Assembly: GCF_002005105.1 (NCBI RefSeq)
Contig: NZ_MSCV01000015.1
Location: forward strand, 1 to 64,000
Direction: 5' to 3'
Origin: Methylocaldum sp. 14B
GTDB taxonomy: Bacteria > Pseudomonadota > Gammaproteobacteria > Methylococcales > Methylococcaceae
Length of the DNA stretch: 64,000 nt
The position numbers and the translations under genes were made by a program. Under the pieces are notes generated by a model. That model saw nothing but the letters and a program-made list of their open reading frames with translations, was not told where the DNA came from and did no database searches. Below are positions 10,780 through 19,478 of the stretch, in pieces (positions within the stretch are counted from its first letter, which is position 1; every line of letters starts with the position of its first letter).

Positions 10780-10963
10780 AGATAGATGGCATCCAGCAAG
10801 CGGGGGCAGTGTACCATGCGGCATCGATCGGTAGAGTGGCGGTAAAGTAGAGATCCGCAAAACGCCTACTGAATGCGTGCTCAAGAAAATCCTAGCAAGC
10901 GAATTTAATATAAGCAAATAAATTGTTAAGAATACGTAATCAATGCTTATTTCCTTCACGCAT

Positions 10964-11004
10964 TAAAAAGCCACTGCCTGAGAGCGTGGCTCCAGGCAGT
11001 GGCT
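10964..11004 (-). terminator. Rho-independent terminator of pmoC
   Basis: A perfect 12-bp stem, AGCCACTGCCTG paired with CAGGCAGTGGCT, with a 12-base loop, is followed on the minus strand by TTTTT. It lies 42 bases past the pmoC stop. Confidence 0.9.
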
Positions 11005-11045
11005 GTAGACGCAAACAGTGCTTAGAAAACTAAGCTAAGACGCCG

Positions 11046-11825
11046 TTAGCGTTGTGCCGGTGGTATATCCGGGCAGAGGTCTTTGCCGATCAGGTTCGAG
11101 ATGCTCGCAAACACCTGCAGCAACACGCCCATGATGGCCAATGCCAGCCAGCCGAAGATCACGAAGCCGTAGTGCAAGGGCGCTACGAACAACTCTTCCA
11201 TAAACCAGAAGGTGTGACCCCATTCGTTCAAGCCGACGTTCGGCAGAATCATGAACGGACCGGTCCACAGAATCAGGTACGCCAGCGACAAGCCTTTCGA
11301 CGTCGAGAAGTACGGCAGGCGGGTATGCGCATACAGGAACGCGCCACCACCCGTGATGATGTAGATCGGATAGCTCAGGTAGAACTCGATGATGTGCGAC
11401 GGCGTGAAGTCGGTGTCGCGAACAATCGTCTGGTGCCAGGTGCCGTCCTGCTCGGTGAAGTAGCTCGCACCCCAGTAAATGGCCCATGCATACGCAAACA
11501 GCCAAATCAGGTGCGTCATGTTCCGGCGCAGTTCTTCCCGCGGCGCCAGTGCCGCCAGGTTGCGGTCACGGGTCTTCCACAGGTAGCCCCACAGAATCGA
11601 GGCGGTGACCACTTCCAGTACGATTTCGGTGTACAGGAAGTTCATCCAGTACGTCTCGAATTCCGGTGCGAACGAATCCAGACCGGCGGACCAGCCGTAG
11701 ACCCCTTCATACCACCGAACCCAAAAATAAAAGACCGTGTACAGCATGAACGCAAAAGTCAGCCACTTTACGTTAAGTAAGGGTTGCTCTTTTGCTTCCA
11801 CGCCACCTGCTGTTGTAGCAGCCAT
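11046..11825 (-). CDS. pmoC: Particulate methane monooxygenase subunit C (orphan copy)
   Basis: A 259-residue integral membrane subunit of the copper methane monooxygenase, at the usual family length. The metal site in the membrane is intact: Asp and His in DGTWH and a second His thirteen residues later in TPSHIIEFY, the D-x3-H-x12-H pattern of PmoC. About six hydrophobic segments are seen, and EWGHTFWFMEELFVAPLHYGF is typical. The start at 11825 is fixed by GGAGG seven bases upstream; the frame is open further upstream without meaning. No pmoA or pmoB is nearby, and the gene has its own promoter and terminator, so it is one of the singleton pmoC copies seen in methanotrophs. Confidence 0.95.
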   Translation of the reverse strand: MAATTAGGVEAKEQPLLNVKWLTFAFMLYTVFYFWVRWYEGVYGWSAGLDSFAPEFETYWMNFLYTEIVLEVVTASILWGYLWKTRDRNLAALAPREELRRNMTHLIWLFAYAWAIYWGASYFTEQDGTWHQTIVRDTDFTPSHIIEFYLSYPIYIITGGGAFLYAHTRLPYFSTSKGLSLAYLILWTGPFMILPNVGLNEWGHTFWFMEELFVAPLHYGFVIFGWLALAIMGVLLQVFASISNLIGKDLCPDIPPAQR

Positions 11826-12079
11826 AGTTTTACCTCCATTGCTTGTTGTTAATTGCCAATGAATGCCAGAGTACGTACGTGACATCTCTGACCCCGATTT
11901 AGAGTAAAGCTGCACAAAAAAATTCCGATCCGTAGGAAGAAATTTTTAACTGTGCGGCTTCTGCGTTGAAAATACGGAGAAGCCCTTCGAAACCCTAAAT
12001 ACAGGGCCTATCCCGATACTTTTCGGCGTACGGCAGGTTTGTCGGAACGCCCAACCGCAGCCAATGGTATCGAGTCAAT

Positions 12080-12109
12080 ACTGTATGCTCGGCTCATAAG
12101 TGATGTCAA
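12080..12109 (-). promoter_or_regulatory. Sigma-70-like promoter of pmoC
   Basis: On the minus strand TTGACA (12109-12104) and TACAGT (12085-12080) are separated by 18 bases, about 255 bases upstream of the pmoC start. A second TTGACA begins 14 bases further upstream. The long leader between promoter and gene (11826-12079) holds no gene and may carry regulation; I could not identify a known element in it. Confidence 0.6.
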
Positions 12110-12119
12110 CTAGGATGTG

Positions 12120-12398
12120 TCAATTATTTTTCGACGAAGTTGATGGCAGGATTTGGTGCCGATCGGATCGGGCTGACAGGCTCGGATCGTCGATTTTTAC
12201 GCTGAGATGTTGCGGGGTCTGGCTGGGTCGCCCAGCTTTATCACCAGCGGCAATCAGATAGACGTCCATGACACCGTAGTAGCTGATCACGAAGCGTTCG
12301 AAGAATCGAGCCAGCGGGCTATGGATGTTTTCTCGTTCAGTGATGGTCAATACGGTGCCGTCGCCATCTTCCGCAAGTTCGTAAATCCAAGTACCGTT
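12120..12398 (-). pseudogene. SRPBCC-family protein remnant
   Basis: On the minus strand the frame reads NGTWIYELAEDGDGTVLTITERE, then NIHSPLARFFERFVISYYGVMDVYL, which is the C-terminal half of a polyketide-cyclase/START-like SRPBCC domain (the GTW...GT.LTITE strands and the long final helix). Upstream, the matching strands appear in a different frame and hit stops (VEPVATLADHLF then TAG), so the gene is broken by at least one frameshift. The C-terminal tail after AAGDKAG is longer than usual. No start codon or RBS is evident. Its promoterless end adjoins the pmoC promoter. Confidence 0.55.
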
Positions 12399-12667
12399 TG
12401 AAAAACAAGCTAAAAGAGGTGATCTGCCAGCGTGGCGACGGGCTCGACTCGTGTACTTTGCGTATTCGGTTTGTCCATTATGCGGAAGTGGGCGGGTTTT
12501 TCGTTCCGTGATCAGGATGATAAGATCGGCCTAATGTAAAGCGGATTGTTTGTGGCTCATTCATAAGCCAGCCATGAGAAGGGAGGCGCTTGATCGGCGA
12601 GGCGGTAGTACCGGCGCAGCTATTGGTACTGATGCAAGTCCACCGCAAGACCGTCGATCCGTGTTTT
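12399..12667. other. Gap between SRPBCC remnant and glgX
   Basis: This stretch contains degraded upstream parts of the SRPBCC remnant on the minus strand and presumably the glgX promoter on the plus strand. I see no intact gene, RNA or clear operator. The glgX frame is open back to 12590, but the residues before MKSVNHATT do not resemble glycogen-debranching enzymes. Confidence 0.4.
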
Positions 12668-14803
12668 ATGAAATCCGTCAATCATGCGACCACAGTTATT
12701 CCCTCTATGAAGCCCCGTTATTCCTATTCGGCGGGATCTCCTATTCCGCATGGAGTTCATTTGCACAAAGGCGGGGTGAATTTCTCCCTGTTTAGTCGGC
12801 ATGCGACCCGCGTTTGGTTGCTTTTGTTCGAAGATGTGCATGCCAGCAAGCCGTTTCAAGTCATCGAGCTCGATTCGCAACATCATAAGACCGGCGACAT
12901 GTGGCATATCTGTGTCCTGGGGGCAGGAAGGAATCTAGTTTACGCCTTTCGCGTCGATGGGCCTTTTGCACCTGAACAAGGACATCGTTTCGATTCGACG
13001 AAAATGCTGCTGGATCCATACGCGACGGCGCTTGCCACGCCGCTACAGTGGAATTTTGCCGGTTTTTCTCCTCATGCCAAACCAACTGCGCTCGCTGATT
13101 CCGAGCGAGAAAACCCGGTGGCCGCCAAAAATCTTGTTACCGGCAACGGCTTTGACTGGGAGGACGATCGACCACTTTATCATCCATGGTCTAGCCTGGT
13201 GATTTACGAAACGCATGTACGCGGTTTGACGGTGCACCCATCGTCCGGCGTCAGGTCGCCGGGCAGTTATCTTGGTCTTATCGAAAAAATTTCGTACTTC
13301 AAACGGATCGGGATCACGGCCGTTGAGCTAATGCCTTTGCAGGAGTTCAATCCTAATGAGGTTACCGCGGTTAATCCTCTGACCCGAGAGAGGCTCCGCA
13401 ATTACTGGGGCTACAACACTATCGCTTTTTTCGCGCCTTTCGAGGGGTATGGCAGTCGTCTGTATCCCGGCTGTCAGGTCGACGAATTCAAGACGATGGT
13501 CAAAGCCCTGCACAAAGCCGGAATCGAGGTGCTGCTCGATGTTGTGTTCAACCACACGGCGGAAGGCGATGAAACCGGACCGACGCTCAACTTCCGCGGT
13601 CTGGACAACAGCATTTATTACTTGCTGGAAGACGATAAAAGTCGCTACAAGAATTTCTCCGGTTGCGGCAATACCATGAACTGCAACCATCCCGTGGTTC
13701 GCAACTACATTCTCGACTGTCTGCGGTATTGGGTCGTGGAGATGCACGTGGACGGTTTCCGCTTCGATCTGGCCTCTATTTTGGGGCGAGACCGCAACGG
13801 CCATCTGGTGGCCAACGCGCCGCTCTTGGAGCAGATTGCCGAGGACCCGATTCTGCGCGACGTAAAGCTGATCGCCGAGGCTTGGGATGCGGGCGGCGCC
13901 TACTTGGTCGGACGTTTTCCCGGAGAGCGCTGGTCGGAGTGGAACGGCCAATATCGTGACGACGTGCGGCGCTACTGGCGCGGCGATCTCGGCACGGCCG
14001 GAGCTTTTGCCAGCCGATTATGCGGCAGCGCCGATCTTTACGAGCATAGCGGGAAGGCGACGGTTAACAGCATCAACTTCGTGACCTGTCACGACGGGTT
14101 TACGCTGAACGATCTGGTGAGCTACGAGTACAAACACAATCTGGCCAATGGCGAAGAGAATCGGGACGGTTCGAACGATAATCACAGCGCCAACTACGGC
14201 GTGGAAGGTCCGACCGACGATCCGATCATCAATCGAATTCGGCTCAGGCAGATGAAGAACTTCATCGCCACGCTTTTCGTTTCCCGCGGGGTGCCGATGA
14301 TTTTGGGCGGAGATGAGTTCTGTCGCACTCAACTAGGCAACAACAACGCTTATTGCCAGGACAACGAGATTTCCTGGTACGACTGGAGGTTGCTGGCGCG
14401 GAATCAAGAATTCTTCGAATTCGTGCGGAATATGATCGCCTTTCGCGCGCGCCACCCGGTTCTGTCGTCGGAAAGGTTCTATAGGCCAGAAGACGTGAGC
14501 TGGTTCAATCCGTCCGGGCAGGTTCCCGACTGGCATTCGGAGAGCGCGGTGGGATGTCGGATTTATGCGGAAAAAGAAGGAGGGCAAGACCTTTGTCTGC
14601 TCTTCAATCCGCTGACCTATGCGACAAACTTCGTACTGCCGGATCTGCCGCACGATTCGGCTTGGCTTAGGGTGATCGATACCAGTGCCGCGCCGCCTTT
14701 CGATATCTGCCGGCCGGGCGACGGCATCCCGTTCGGCGGAAACTCATCCATTCCGATCGAGGAGCGCAGTATGGTCGTGTTGCTCGCGGAGCGTAATCGC
14801 TAG
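12668..14803 (+). CDS. glgX: Glycogen debranching enzyme GlgX (isoamylase type)
   Basis: An approximately 711-residue glycoside hydrolase family 13 enzyme that removes alpha-1,6 branches from glycogen limit dextrin. An N-terminal CBM48-like domain (PHGVHLHKGGVNFSLFSRHATRVWLLLF) precedes the barrel. Catalytic motifs are DVVFNHT, the nucleophile Asp in GFRFDLASI (about 366), the acid/base Glu in LIAEAWDAG (about 403) and the stabilising Asp in TCHDGFTLNDL (about 474). ENRDGSNDNHSANYG is typical of GlgX. The start is uncertain: ATG 12668 and 12707 are both possible, and neither has a strong RBS. It stands alone between a remnant and a strong terminator; no other glycogen genes are adjacent. Confidence 0.93.
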   Translation: MKSVNHATTVIPSMKPRYSYSAGSPIPHGVHLHKGGVNFSLFSRHATRVWLLLFEDVHASKPFQVIELDSQHHKTGDMWHICVLGAGRNLVYAFRVDGPFAPEQGHRFDSTKMLLDPYATALATPLQWNFAGFSPHAKPTALADSERENPVAAKNLVTGNGFDWEDDRPLYHPWSSLVIYETHVRGLTVHPSSGVRSPGSYLGLIEKISYFKRIGITAVELMPLQEFNPNEVTAVNPLTRERLRNYWGYNTIAFFAPFEGYGSRLYPGCQVDEFKTMVKALHKAGIEVLLDVVFNHTAEGDETGPTLNFRGLDNSIYYLLEDDKSRYKNFSGCGNTMNCNHPVVRNYILDCLRYWVVEMHVDGFRFDLASILGRDRNGHLVANAPLLEQIAEDPILRDVKLIAEAWDAGGAYLVGRFPGERWSEWNGQYRDDVRRYWRGDLGTAGAFASRLCGSADLYEHSGKATVNSINFVTCHDGFTLNDLVSYEYKHNLANGEENRDGSNDNHSANYGVEGPTDDPIINRIRLRQMKNFIATLFVSRGVPMILGGDEFCRTQLGNNNAYCQDNEISWYDWRLLARNQEFFEFVRNMIAFRARHPVLSSERFYRPEDVSWFNPSGQVPDWHSESAVGCRIYAEKEGGQDLCLLFNPLTYATNFVLPDLPHDSAWLRVIDTSAAPPFDICRPGDGIPFGGNSSIPIEERSMVVLLAERNR

Positions 14804-14813
14804 TCTGAAAATG

Positions 14814-14840
14814 AAAACGGCCGGTTGTCCCGGCCGTTTT
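14814..14840. terminator. Terminator between glgX and the SoxYZ-like gene
   Basis: AAAACGGCCGG pairs perfectly with CCGGCCGTTTT around a 5-base loop. The A and T runs at both feet make it suitable for both converging genes; it starts 10 bases after the glgX stop. Confidence 0.85.
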
Positions 14841-14866
14841 ACGTTTCTAAGGCATGTACGAAACAT

Positions 14867-15685
14867 TCACGGCGTTACCGTTTGAGTGGCCGAAAACTGA
14901 TTTCCTTTATTGTCTCGAATTTCGGCTTTCAACTCTCCGGCCGTTTCCGGCACGAAATAGAAGCGGAAATTCGGGTCGGCGCTGATGGCGATATCGGTCT
15001 GTGCCGTGAGAACCGGTTTGTCGTTGAAGCTGACTTTTAGTTCTTCCACGAAGTGAGCCGGCTTGATCATCCGGGTCAATTGATCCATCTGCAGGCCGGT
15101 GATGTTCGGATGACTGATGAGCAGTTGAGCCAAATTCGGCTGTTGCAAGGCTGCTTTTTCATTGTCCAGCTTGAACTTCATCTTGCCCATGCGTGCCATG
15201 GCTGCCTCAAGATCGGTGCCTATGGGGGCCGAGCAGCCGCCGCTCGCTTTGACGAACACTTTGTTCATATGGAGCTTGCCGTCGTTGGTCTCGGCGATGG
15301 CGCGAATATGGGTGTAGGCGTTGACGCGTACCCGCATGGCCAGGTCGGCTTTTCCGCTTTCCGGTGTGAAGTGGAAGTTGGCGGAGAATGGAACCGGGTT
15401 GTTGTCGATGATCAAGGTCACGGTCTTGATGTATCGATCCTTGGTCTGCGGAATCTTGCTGTTGATCTGGATCGGTACCAAGGCCGGATCTTCTGCGCGA
15501 TAAGGGGCGGTCAATTCGATGATTTGGTTGCCCTCTTCGATTGCGCGGTCGCCGAAAAATTTTTGTCTGAGTCCGCCGTTCCAGGCCGCTTCTTCCTCGC
15601 CGGCGGCGAACGCGGAGCCGGTTACTGCTAGTAAGTAGGCCAAGGCTAACCATAGACCTTTGTTTAACGCTATCAATTGTTTCAT
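14867..15685 (-). CDS. Quinoprotein dehydrogenase-associated SoxYZ-like carrier protein
   Basis: A 272-residue exported protein with a signal peptide (ALNKGLWLALAYLLAVTGSAFAAG, cleavage after AFA). A SoxY-like domain (about 30-155) ends in KASGGCSAP, whose cysteine corresponds to the swinging-arm cysteine of SoxY, and a SoxZ-like domain follows (about 165-270). This fused form is known next to PQQ-dependent alcohol dehydrogenases, where it is thought to act in a relay or maturation role in the periplasm. The start at 15685 is fixed by GGAGAG upstream; the frame is open far beyond it inside the next gene. It is co-directional with the metallohydrolase 31 bases upstream. Confidence 0.9.
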   Translation of the reverse strand: MKQLIALNKGLWLALAYLLAVTGSAFAAGEEEAAWNGGLRQKFFGDRAIEEGNQIIELTAPYRAEDPALVPIQINSKIPQTKDRYIKTVTLIIDNNPVPFSANFHFTPESGKADLAMRVRVNAYTHIRAIAETNDGKLHMNKVFVKASGGCSAPIGTDLEAAMARMGKMKFKLDNEKAALQQPNLAQLLISHPNITGLQMDQLTRMIKPAHFVEELKVSFNDKPVLTAQTDIAISADPNFRFYFVPETAGELKAEIRDNKGNQFSATQTVTP

Positions 15686-15716
15686 TGAGTTACTCTCCGG
15701 GTAAGTGTTCGGGGAT

Positions 15717-16646
15717 TTAGTCGTCTTCCCACTCCAGTTCGGCGAATGCAGTGGAAATATTCCTCTTATGGAACTCGTCGAACAGTTGCCAGTCATCGCG
15801 GACCGATAAATCGACGTTCTCCATGGCATCCTCCATGGTTTTGTCATCTTTGATGAACGCTCTGATCTCGGACTGCAAAGTCTTGAGATAGCGCTCCTCG
15901 GGCTCCAATGCTCCAGGCCAATCGGCCGAAACCGGGCCGTGTCCCGGTATTGCCAGCTTGGCATCGATCGTTTTGAGTTGCTCGATCGTCGCGAGCCAGC
16001 CATTGAGGCTTCCGTCAACCACGGGTAAATGCCCCATGAACAGGAGATCGGCAAGCCAAAGGGTCTTGGTTTGAGCGTCGTAAATGCTGAGATCGTTGTC
16101 GGTGTGGGATGTCTTGTGTGCCCTCAAAAGCAGCGTTCTGGCGCCGAGCTCTAGCACGAGCGTGTCCCGAACCGAATGATCGGGCGGCACGAAGTTCTCG
16201 ATCTTTAAACTGAAGCCGAGATCGCGCTCGGCCTTTTCTTGATAAAAGGGCGCGCGCATCGCCATGGCTTCGGCAAGCTTGTGATGGCCGATGAAACTGA
16301 CGCCGGGCTGTTTGAATGCGATATTGCCGTAGATGTGATCCGGATGGACGTGGGTGTTGATGACGTAGCAGATCGGAGTCGTGGTGATGGATTCGATGGC
16401 GCTTCTCAAGGCATGGCCTTGCTCCGGGCTGCCCCCGGTATCAATCACCGCCACGCAACGCTGGCCGACTATGAAGCCGATATTGGCGATCTCGCCGCGG
16501 TTGTGGCTATCCGGCAGTTCGTGGACGCCCTGGTGAACGTAAATGCCCGGCGCGACCTGCTGAAGCGAGAGTTTGGGGATGTCGGTCTGGGCGGGGGCGT
16601 TTAGCGCGGTGAGCGACAGGATGAGCGCAATGACTGGAACTTTCAT
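15717..16646 (-). CDS. Quinoprotein relay system zinc metallohydrolase
   Basis: A 309-residue exported metallo-beta-lactamase-fold protein. A signal peptide (MKVPVIALILSLTALNAPAQ) is followed by the zinc motif HVHPDH (about residues 98-103), further ligands in HTDNDLSIY and ADLLFMGHLP, and GHGPVS near 235. The combination with the SoxYZ-like carrier is the signature of the quinoprotein relay set associated with PQQ methanol/ethanol dehydrogenases; the reaction is unknown. The C-terminal 60 residues are acidic and helical. Its ATG overlaps the stop of the LysR gene by one base (TAATG), indicating one transcript. Confidence 0.9.
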   Translation of the reverse strand: MKVPVIALILSLTALNAPAQTDIPKLSLQQVAPGIYVHQGVHELPDSHNRGEIANIGFIVGQRCVAVIDTGGSPEQGHALRSAIESITTTPICYVINTHVHPDHIYGNIAFKQPGVSFIGHHKLAEAMAMRAPFYQEKAERDLGFSLKIENFVPPDHSVRDTLVLELGARTLLLRAHKTSHTDNDLSIYDAQTKTLWLADLLFMGHLPVVDGSLNGWLATIEQLKTIDAKLAIPGHGPVSADWPGALEPEERYLKTLQSEIRAFIKDDKTMEDAMENVDLSVRDDWQLFDEFHKRNISTAFAELEWEDD

Positions 16647-17551
16647 TAAGGTCTTGTGTCTTTTTCGTTGGCGATCAATAGATCGAGCAAAGCGCGGCTG
16701 GCCCGCGACCGCATTTTCGCTTCGGGCGCGATGATGTTCAACTGCCAGCGGAGGCCATCGGGCGGGTTGATCCGCCGTGATACCAAGCTGTTATTTTCAT
16801 GGCGCATGGCCTGAATGGATGCAAAACCGATACCGAGTCCGGCCCGGACAGACTCTTTCACGCCCGCGACGCCCATCACCTCGATATTGACCGGCGCCGT
16901 AATATGCGCTTCGGCCAACGCGGTTTCGACGACTTGCCTCGCACCCGATCCCGGTTCGCGCCAGATGATTTGGTAGCGGGTAAAAACATCGAGAGGAACG
17001 GCCTCCGGATAAATTTCCGCGATTTCATGATTCTGGGGGACGATCAGCACGATTTCGTCCTCTTTCCACGGCAGCATGCGGAATGGCGCGGATAACTGCT
17101 CGGTCGCGACCGGGCCTTCGATGAAAGCCAAATCCAACTCCGGAAGATTTTGCACGATTTCTTGGGTATTGCCGGTATTGATATACACATGCACGCCGGG
17201 GTAGTCGGTTTGGAGTCTCACGACGTATTCGGGTAGGTAATAGCTGGCGATGGTCATCGTCGAGCCGATGCGCAAGGTTCCGACGTTGACCTGCTGTAAG
17301 CGGCGGATGTAGTCCTTCGCCTCGCGATAGTCGCGTTCCATGCGTTCGGCGTATTCGAGTAGACCTTGGCCTGCCGGTGTCAAAACGATTTGATGGCCGA
17401 CTCGCTCGTACAGCGGTTCTCCGACGGCATCCTGAAGTAACTTCAGCTGCCCGGAGACGGCCGGTTGGCCTAGATTCAGCTGTTCAGCGGCTCGAGTGAT
17501 GCTTTTCAGCTTTGCCACGATCGCAAAGGTCAGGAGAGACTGCAAGTTCAT
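16646..17551 (-). CDS. LysR-family transcriptional regulator
   Basis: A 301-residue LysR regulator with a winged helix-turn-helix at residues 1-60 (SITRAAEQLNLGQPAVSGQLKLLQDAVGEPLYERVG) and a periplasmic-binding-like effector domain (about 90-295). It is related in layout to CbbR/CysB-type regulators; the effector cannot be read from sequence. It is divergent from the formate dehydrogenase genes with a 193-base gap containing a palindrome, and heads the quinoprotein relay genes. It is therefore the likely regulator of formate oxidation, and perhaps of the relay set. Confidence 0.92.
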   Translation of the reverse strand: MNLQSLLTFAIVAKLKSITRAAEQLNLGQPAVSGQLKLLQDAVGEPLYERVGHQIVLTPAGQGLLEYAERMERDYREAKDYIRRLQQVNVGTLRIGSTMTIASYYLPEYVVRLQTDYPGVHVYINTGNTQEIVQNLPELDLAFIEGPVATEQLSAPFRMLPWKEDEIVLIVPQNHEIAEIYPEAVPLDVFTRYQIIWREPGSGARQVVETALAEAHITAPVNIEVMGVAGVKESVRAGLGIGFASIQAMRHENNSLVSRRINPPDGLRWQLNIIAPEAKMRSRASRALLDLLIANEKDTRP

Positions 17552-17561
17552 ACATGATTCT

Positions 17562-17573
17562 GCATAAATATGC
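17562..17573. promoter_or_regulatory. Palindrome in the LysR-fds intergenic region
   Basis: GCATAAATATGC (arms GCATA/TATGC) lies 11 bases upstream of the LysR start and within the divergent promoter region. The surrounding bases repeat CATGA motifs (TACATGATT, ACATCATGA, TTCATGAA). LysR regulators usually bind T-N11-A sites of this sort at divergent promoters, so it is a reasonable candidate operator. Confidence 0.4.
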
Positions 17574-17744
17574 GTAACATCATGAAAAGTAATGGAAAAT
17601 TCATGAATATCGATTTGAATTTGATGGACCCATCCGCTACAGTCGCGTACACCGATTCGACTACCCGCTAGAACGCGTTGTTTCTGCCGATGTTGAGGGC
17701 GCTGGGCCCGAGAACGGCTGTTTCCGAAGCACTATATTAAAGGT

Positions 17745-19451
17745 ATGCACCGTATGACCACAGCTCCGGTTGCTTTTAAGAAAGTCAAGAAAAATAAGAG
17801 GATGGCGCCCAAGGGGCGCCCGATCGACCTCAAGGCCTTGGAGGAGATTCGTGCCTTGCTCGGCGAAGCGCCGCGTCGCCGGGATTTGCTGATCGAGCAT
17901 CTGCATAAGATTCAGGATGCCTACAAGTATATTTCCGCAAAACATGTCGTTGCCTTGGCCCATGAGATGAAGCTTTCTCCAGCCGAGGTGTATGAGGTCG
18001 CTACCTTCTACCATCATTTCGATGTGGTCAAAGAGAACGAGACGCCTCCGCCGCCCTTGACGGTGCGCGTTTGCGAGTCGGTTTCCTGTGAAATGGCCGG
18101 CGCCAAGCCGTTGCTGGAAGCACTTCAAAAAGGGCTGGGAGAAGGGGTCCGCGTGATTCCGGCACCATGCGTCGGACGTTGCCAGCATGCGCCGGTTGCC
18201 GTGGTGGGGCAAAATCCGATCGATAATGCCAACGAAGAAACAGTACAGCAGGCGGTTGTCAGCAGGGCGGTCGAAGCCGAGGTCCCGGCTTACATCGATT
18301 ATTCCCAGTATATCGCTCAGGGCGGATACCAAACCCTGAAGGCATGCATCGAAGGCAAGCGCAACCGCGAGTGGGCGATTAATGCCATGGAGCATTCCGG
18401 TTTGCGCGGTCTTGGCGGCGCCGGTTTTCCGGCGGGACGCAAGTGGCGGATCGTCAGTAGCTATCCGGGGCCGAGGCTCATGGCAGTGAACATCGACGAG
18501 GGCGAGCCGGGCACTTTCAAGGATCGCCATTACCTGGAAAGCGATCCTCACCGTTTTCTCGAAGGTATGCTGATCGCCGCGTGGGCGGTCGACATCAGCG
18601 AGATCTATATCTATCTTCGCGACGAGTATGCCGCCTGCCGCAAGATTCTTACCGAAGAACTGGCCAAGCTGCAGAGCAATCCGCCTTCCGCAACACACCT
18701 GATTCCGCCGATTCATCTACGGCGGGGGGCCGGCGCCTACATCTGTGGCGAGGAGTCGGCAATGATCGAATCCATCGAGGGCAAGCGCGGCATGCCGCGG
18801 CTCCGTCCTCCCTTCGTTGCCGAAGTCGGTTTGTTCGGCCGTCCCACGCTGGAGCACAACATGGAGACGGTGTTCTGGGTGCGCGACATTCTGGAGAAGG
18901 GACCCGAGTGGTTCTCTTCGTTCGGGCGGCACGGCCGTAAAGGATTGCGTTCGTTCTCGGTCAGCGGGCGCGTGCAGAAACCGGGGGTTCATCTGGCCCC
19001 CGCCGGTATCACCGTGCGCGAGCTGATCGACGAATACTGCGGCGGCATGCTGCCGGGACACGAGTTCTACGGCTACTTCCCCGGCGGCGCTTCCGGCGGA
19101 ATTCTGCCGGCATCCATGGGCGATATTCCGCTGGATTTCGACACCTTGAATCAGTACGGCTGTTTTATCGGCTCCGCTGCCGTCGTCATCCTGTCCAACC
19201 AGGACAGCGCCAAGGCGATGGCGATCAACGCCATGAAGTTTTTCGAGGAAGAATCGTGCGGTCAATGCACGCCTTGCCGGGTCGGTACCGGCAAGGCGGT
19301 CAGGCTCATGCAAAAGGACCAATGGGACAAGCCCTTGCTGGACGACATCTCCAAGGTGATGACCGATGCATCCATCTGCGGCCTTGGTCAGGCGGCGGCA
19401 AATCCCTTGCAGTGCGTGTTCAAGTATTTCCCCCAAGAGCTTGAAAAGTAA
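17745..19451 (+). CDS. fdsB: NAD-dependent formate dehydrogenase, fused gamma-beta subunit (FdsG-FdsB)
   Basis: A 568-residue protein joining two Complex-I-like modules. Residues about 35-165 form a NuoE/FdsG thioredoxin-like domain with the four [2Fe-2S] cysteines in CESVSC and CVGRC. Residues about 190-560 are NuoF/FdsB: FMN/NAD binding (GLGGAGFPAGRKW, GAYICGEESAMIESIEGKRG) and a [4Fe-4S] site (ESCGQCTPCRVGTGKA...CGLGQ). Electrons from formate reach NAD through this part. Many bacteria encode FdsG and FdsB separately; here they are one chain. The next gene, fdsA, begins 27 bases on. ATG 17754 is an alternative start. Confidence 0.93.
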   Translation: MHRMTTAPVAFKKVKKNKRMAPKGRPIDLKALEEIRALLGEAPRRRDLLIEHLHKIQDAYKYISAKHVVALAHEMKLSPAEVYEVATFYHHFDVVKENETPPPPLTVRVCESVSCEMAGAKPLLEALQKGLGEGVRVIPAPCVGRCQHAPVAVVGQNPIDNANEETVQQAVVSRAVEAEVPAYIDYSQYIAQGGYQTLKACIEGKRNREWAINAMEHSGLRGLGGAGFPAGRKWRIVSSYPGPRLMAVNIDEGEPGTFKDRHYLESDPHRFLEGMLIAAWAVDISEIYIYLRDEYAACRKILTEELAKLQSNPPSATHLIPPIHLRRGAGAYICGEESAMIESIEGKRGMPRLRPPFVAEVGLFGRPTLEHNMETVFWVRDILEKGPEWFSSFGRHGRKGLRSFSVSGRVQKPGVHLAPAGITVRELIDEYCGGMLPGHEFYGYFPGGASGGILPASMGDIPLDFDTLNQYGCFIGSAAVVILSNQDSAKAMAINAMKFFEEESCGQCTPCRVGTGKAVRLMQKDQWDKPLLDDISKVMTDASICGLGQAAANPLQCVFKYFPQELEK

Positions 19452-19478
19452 GCGAGCTGAAATCCGTAGGAACGAGAT

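Noticed and set aside
15686-16054. Upstream extension of the SoxYZ-like carrier
   Set aside because: It overlaps the metallohydrolase gene and lacks a signal peptide; the start at 15685 has both RBS and signal.
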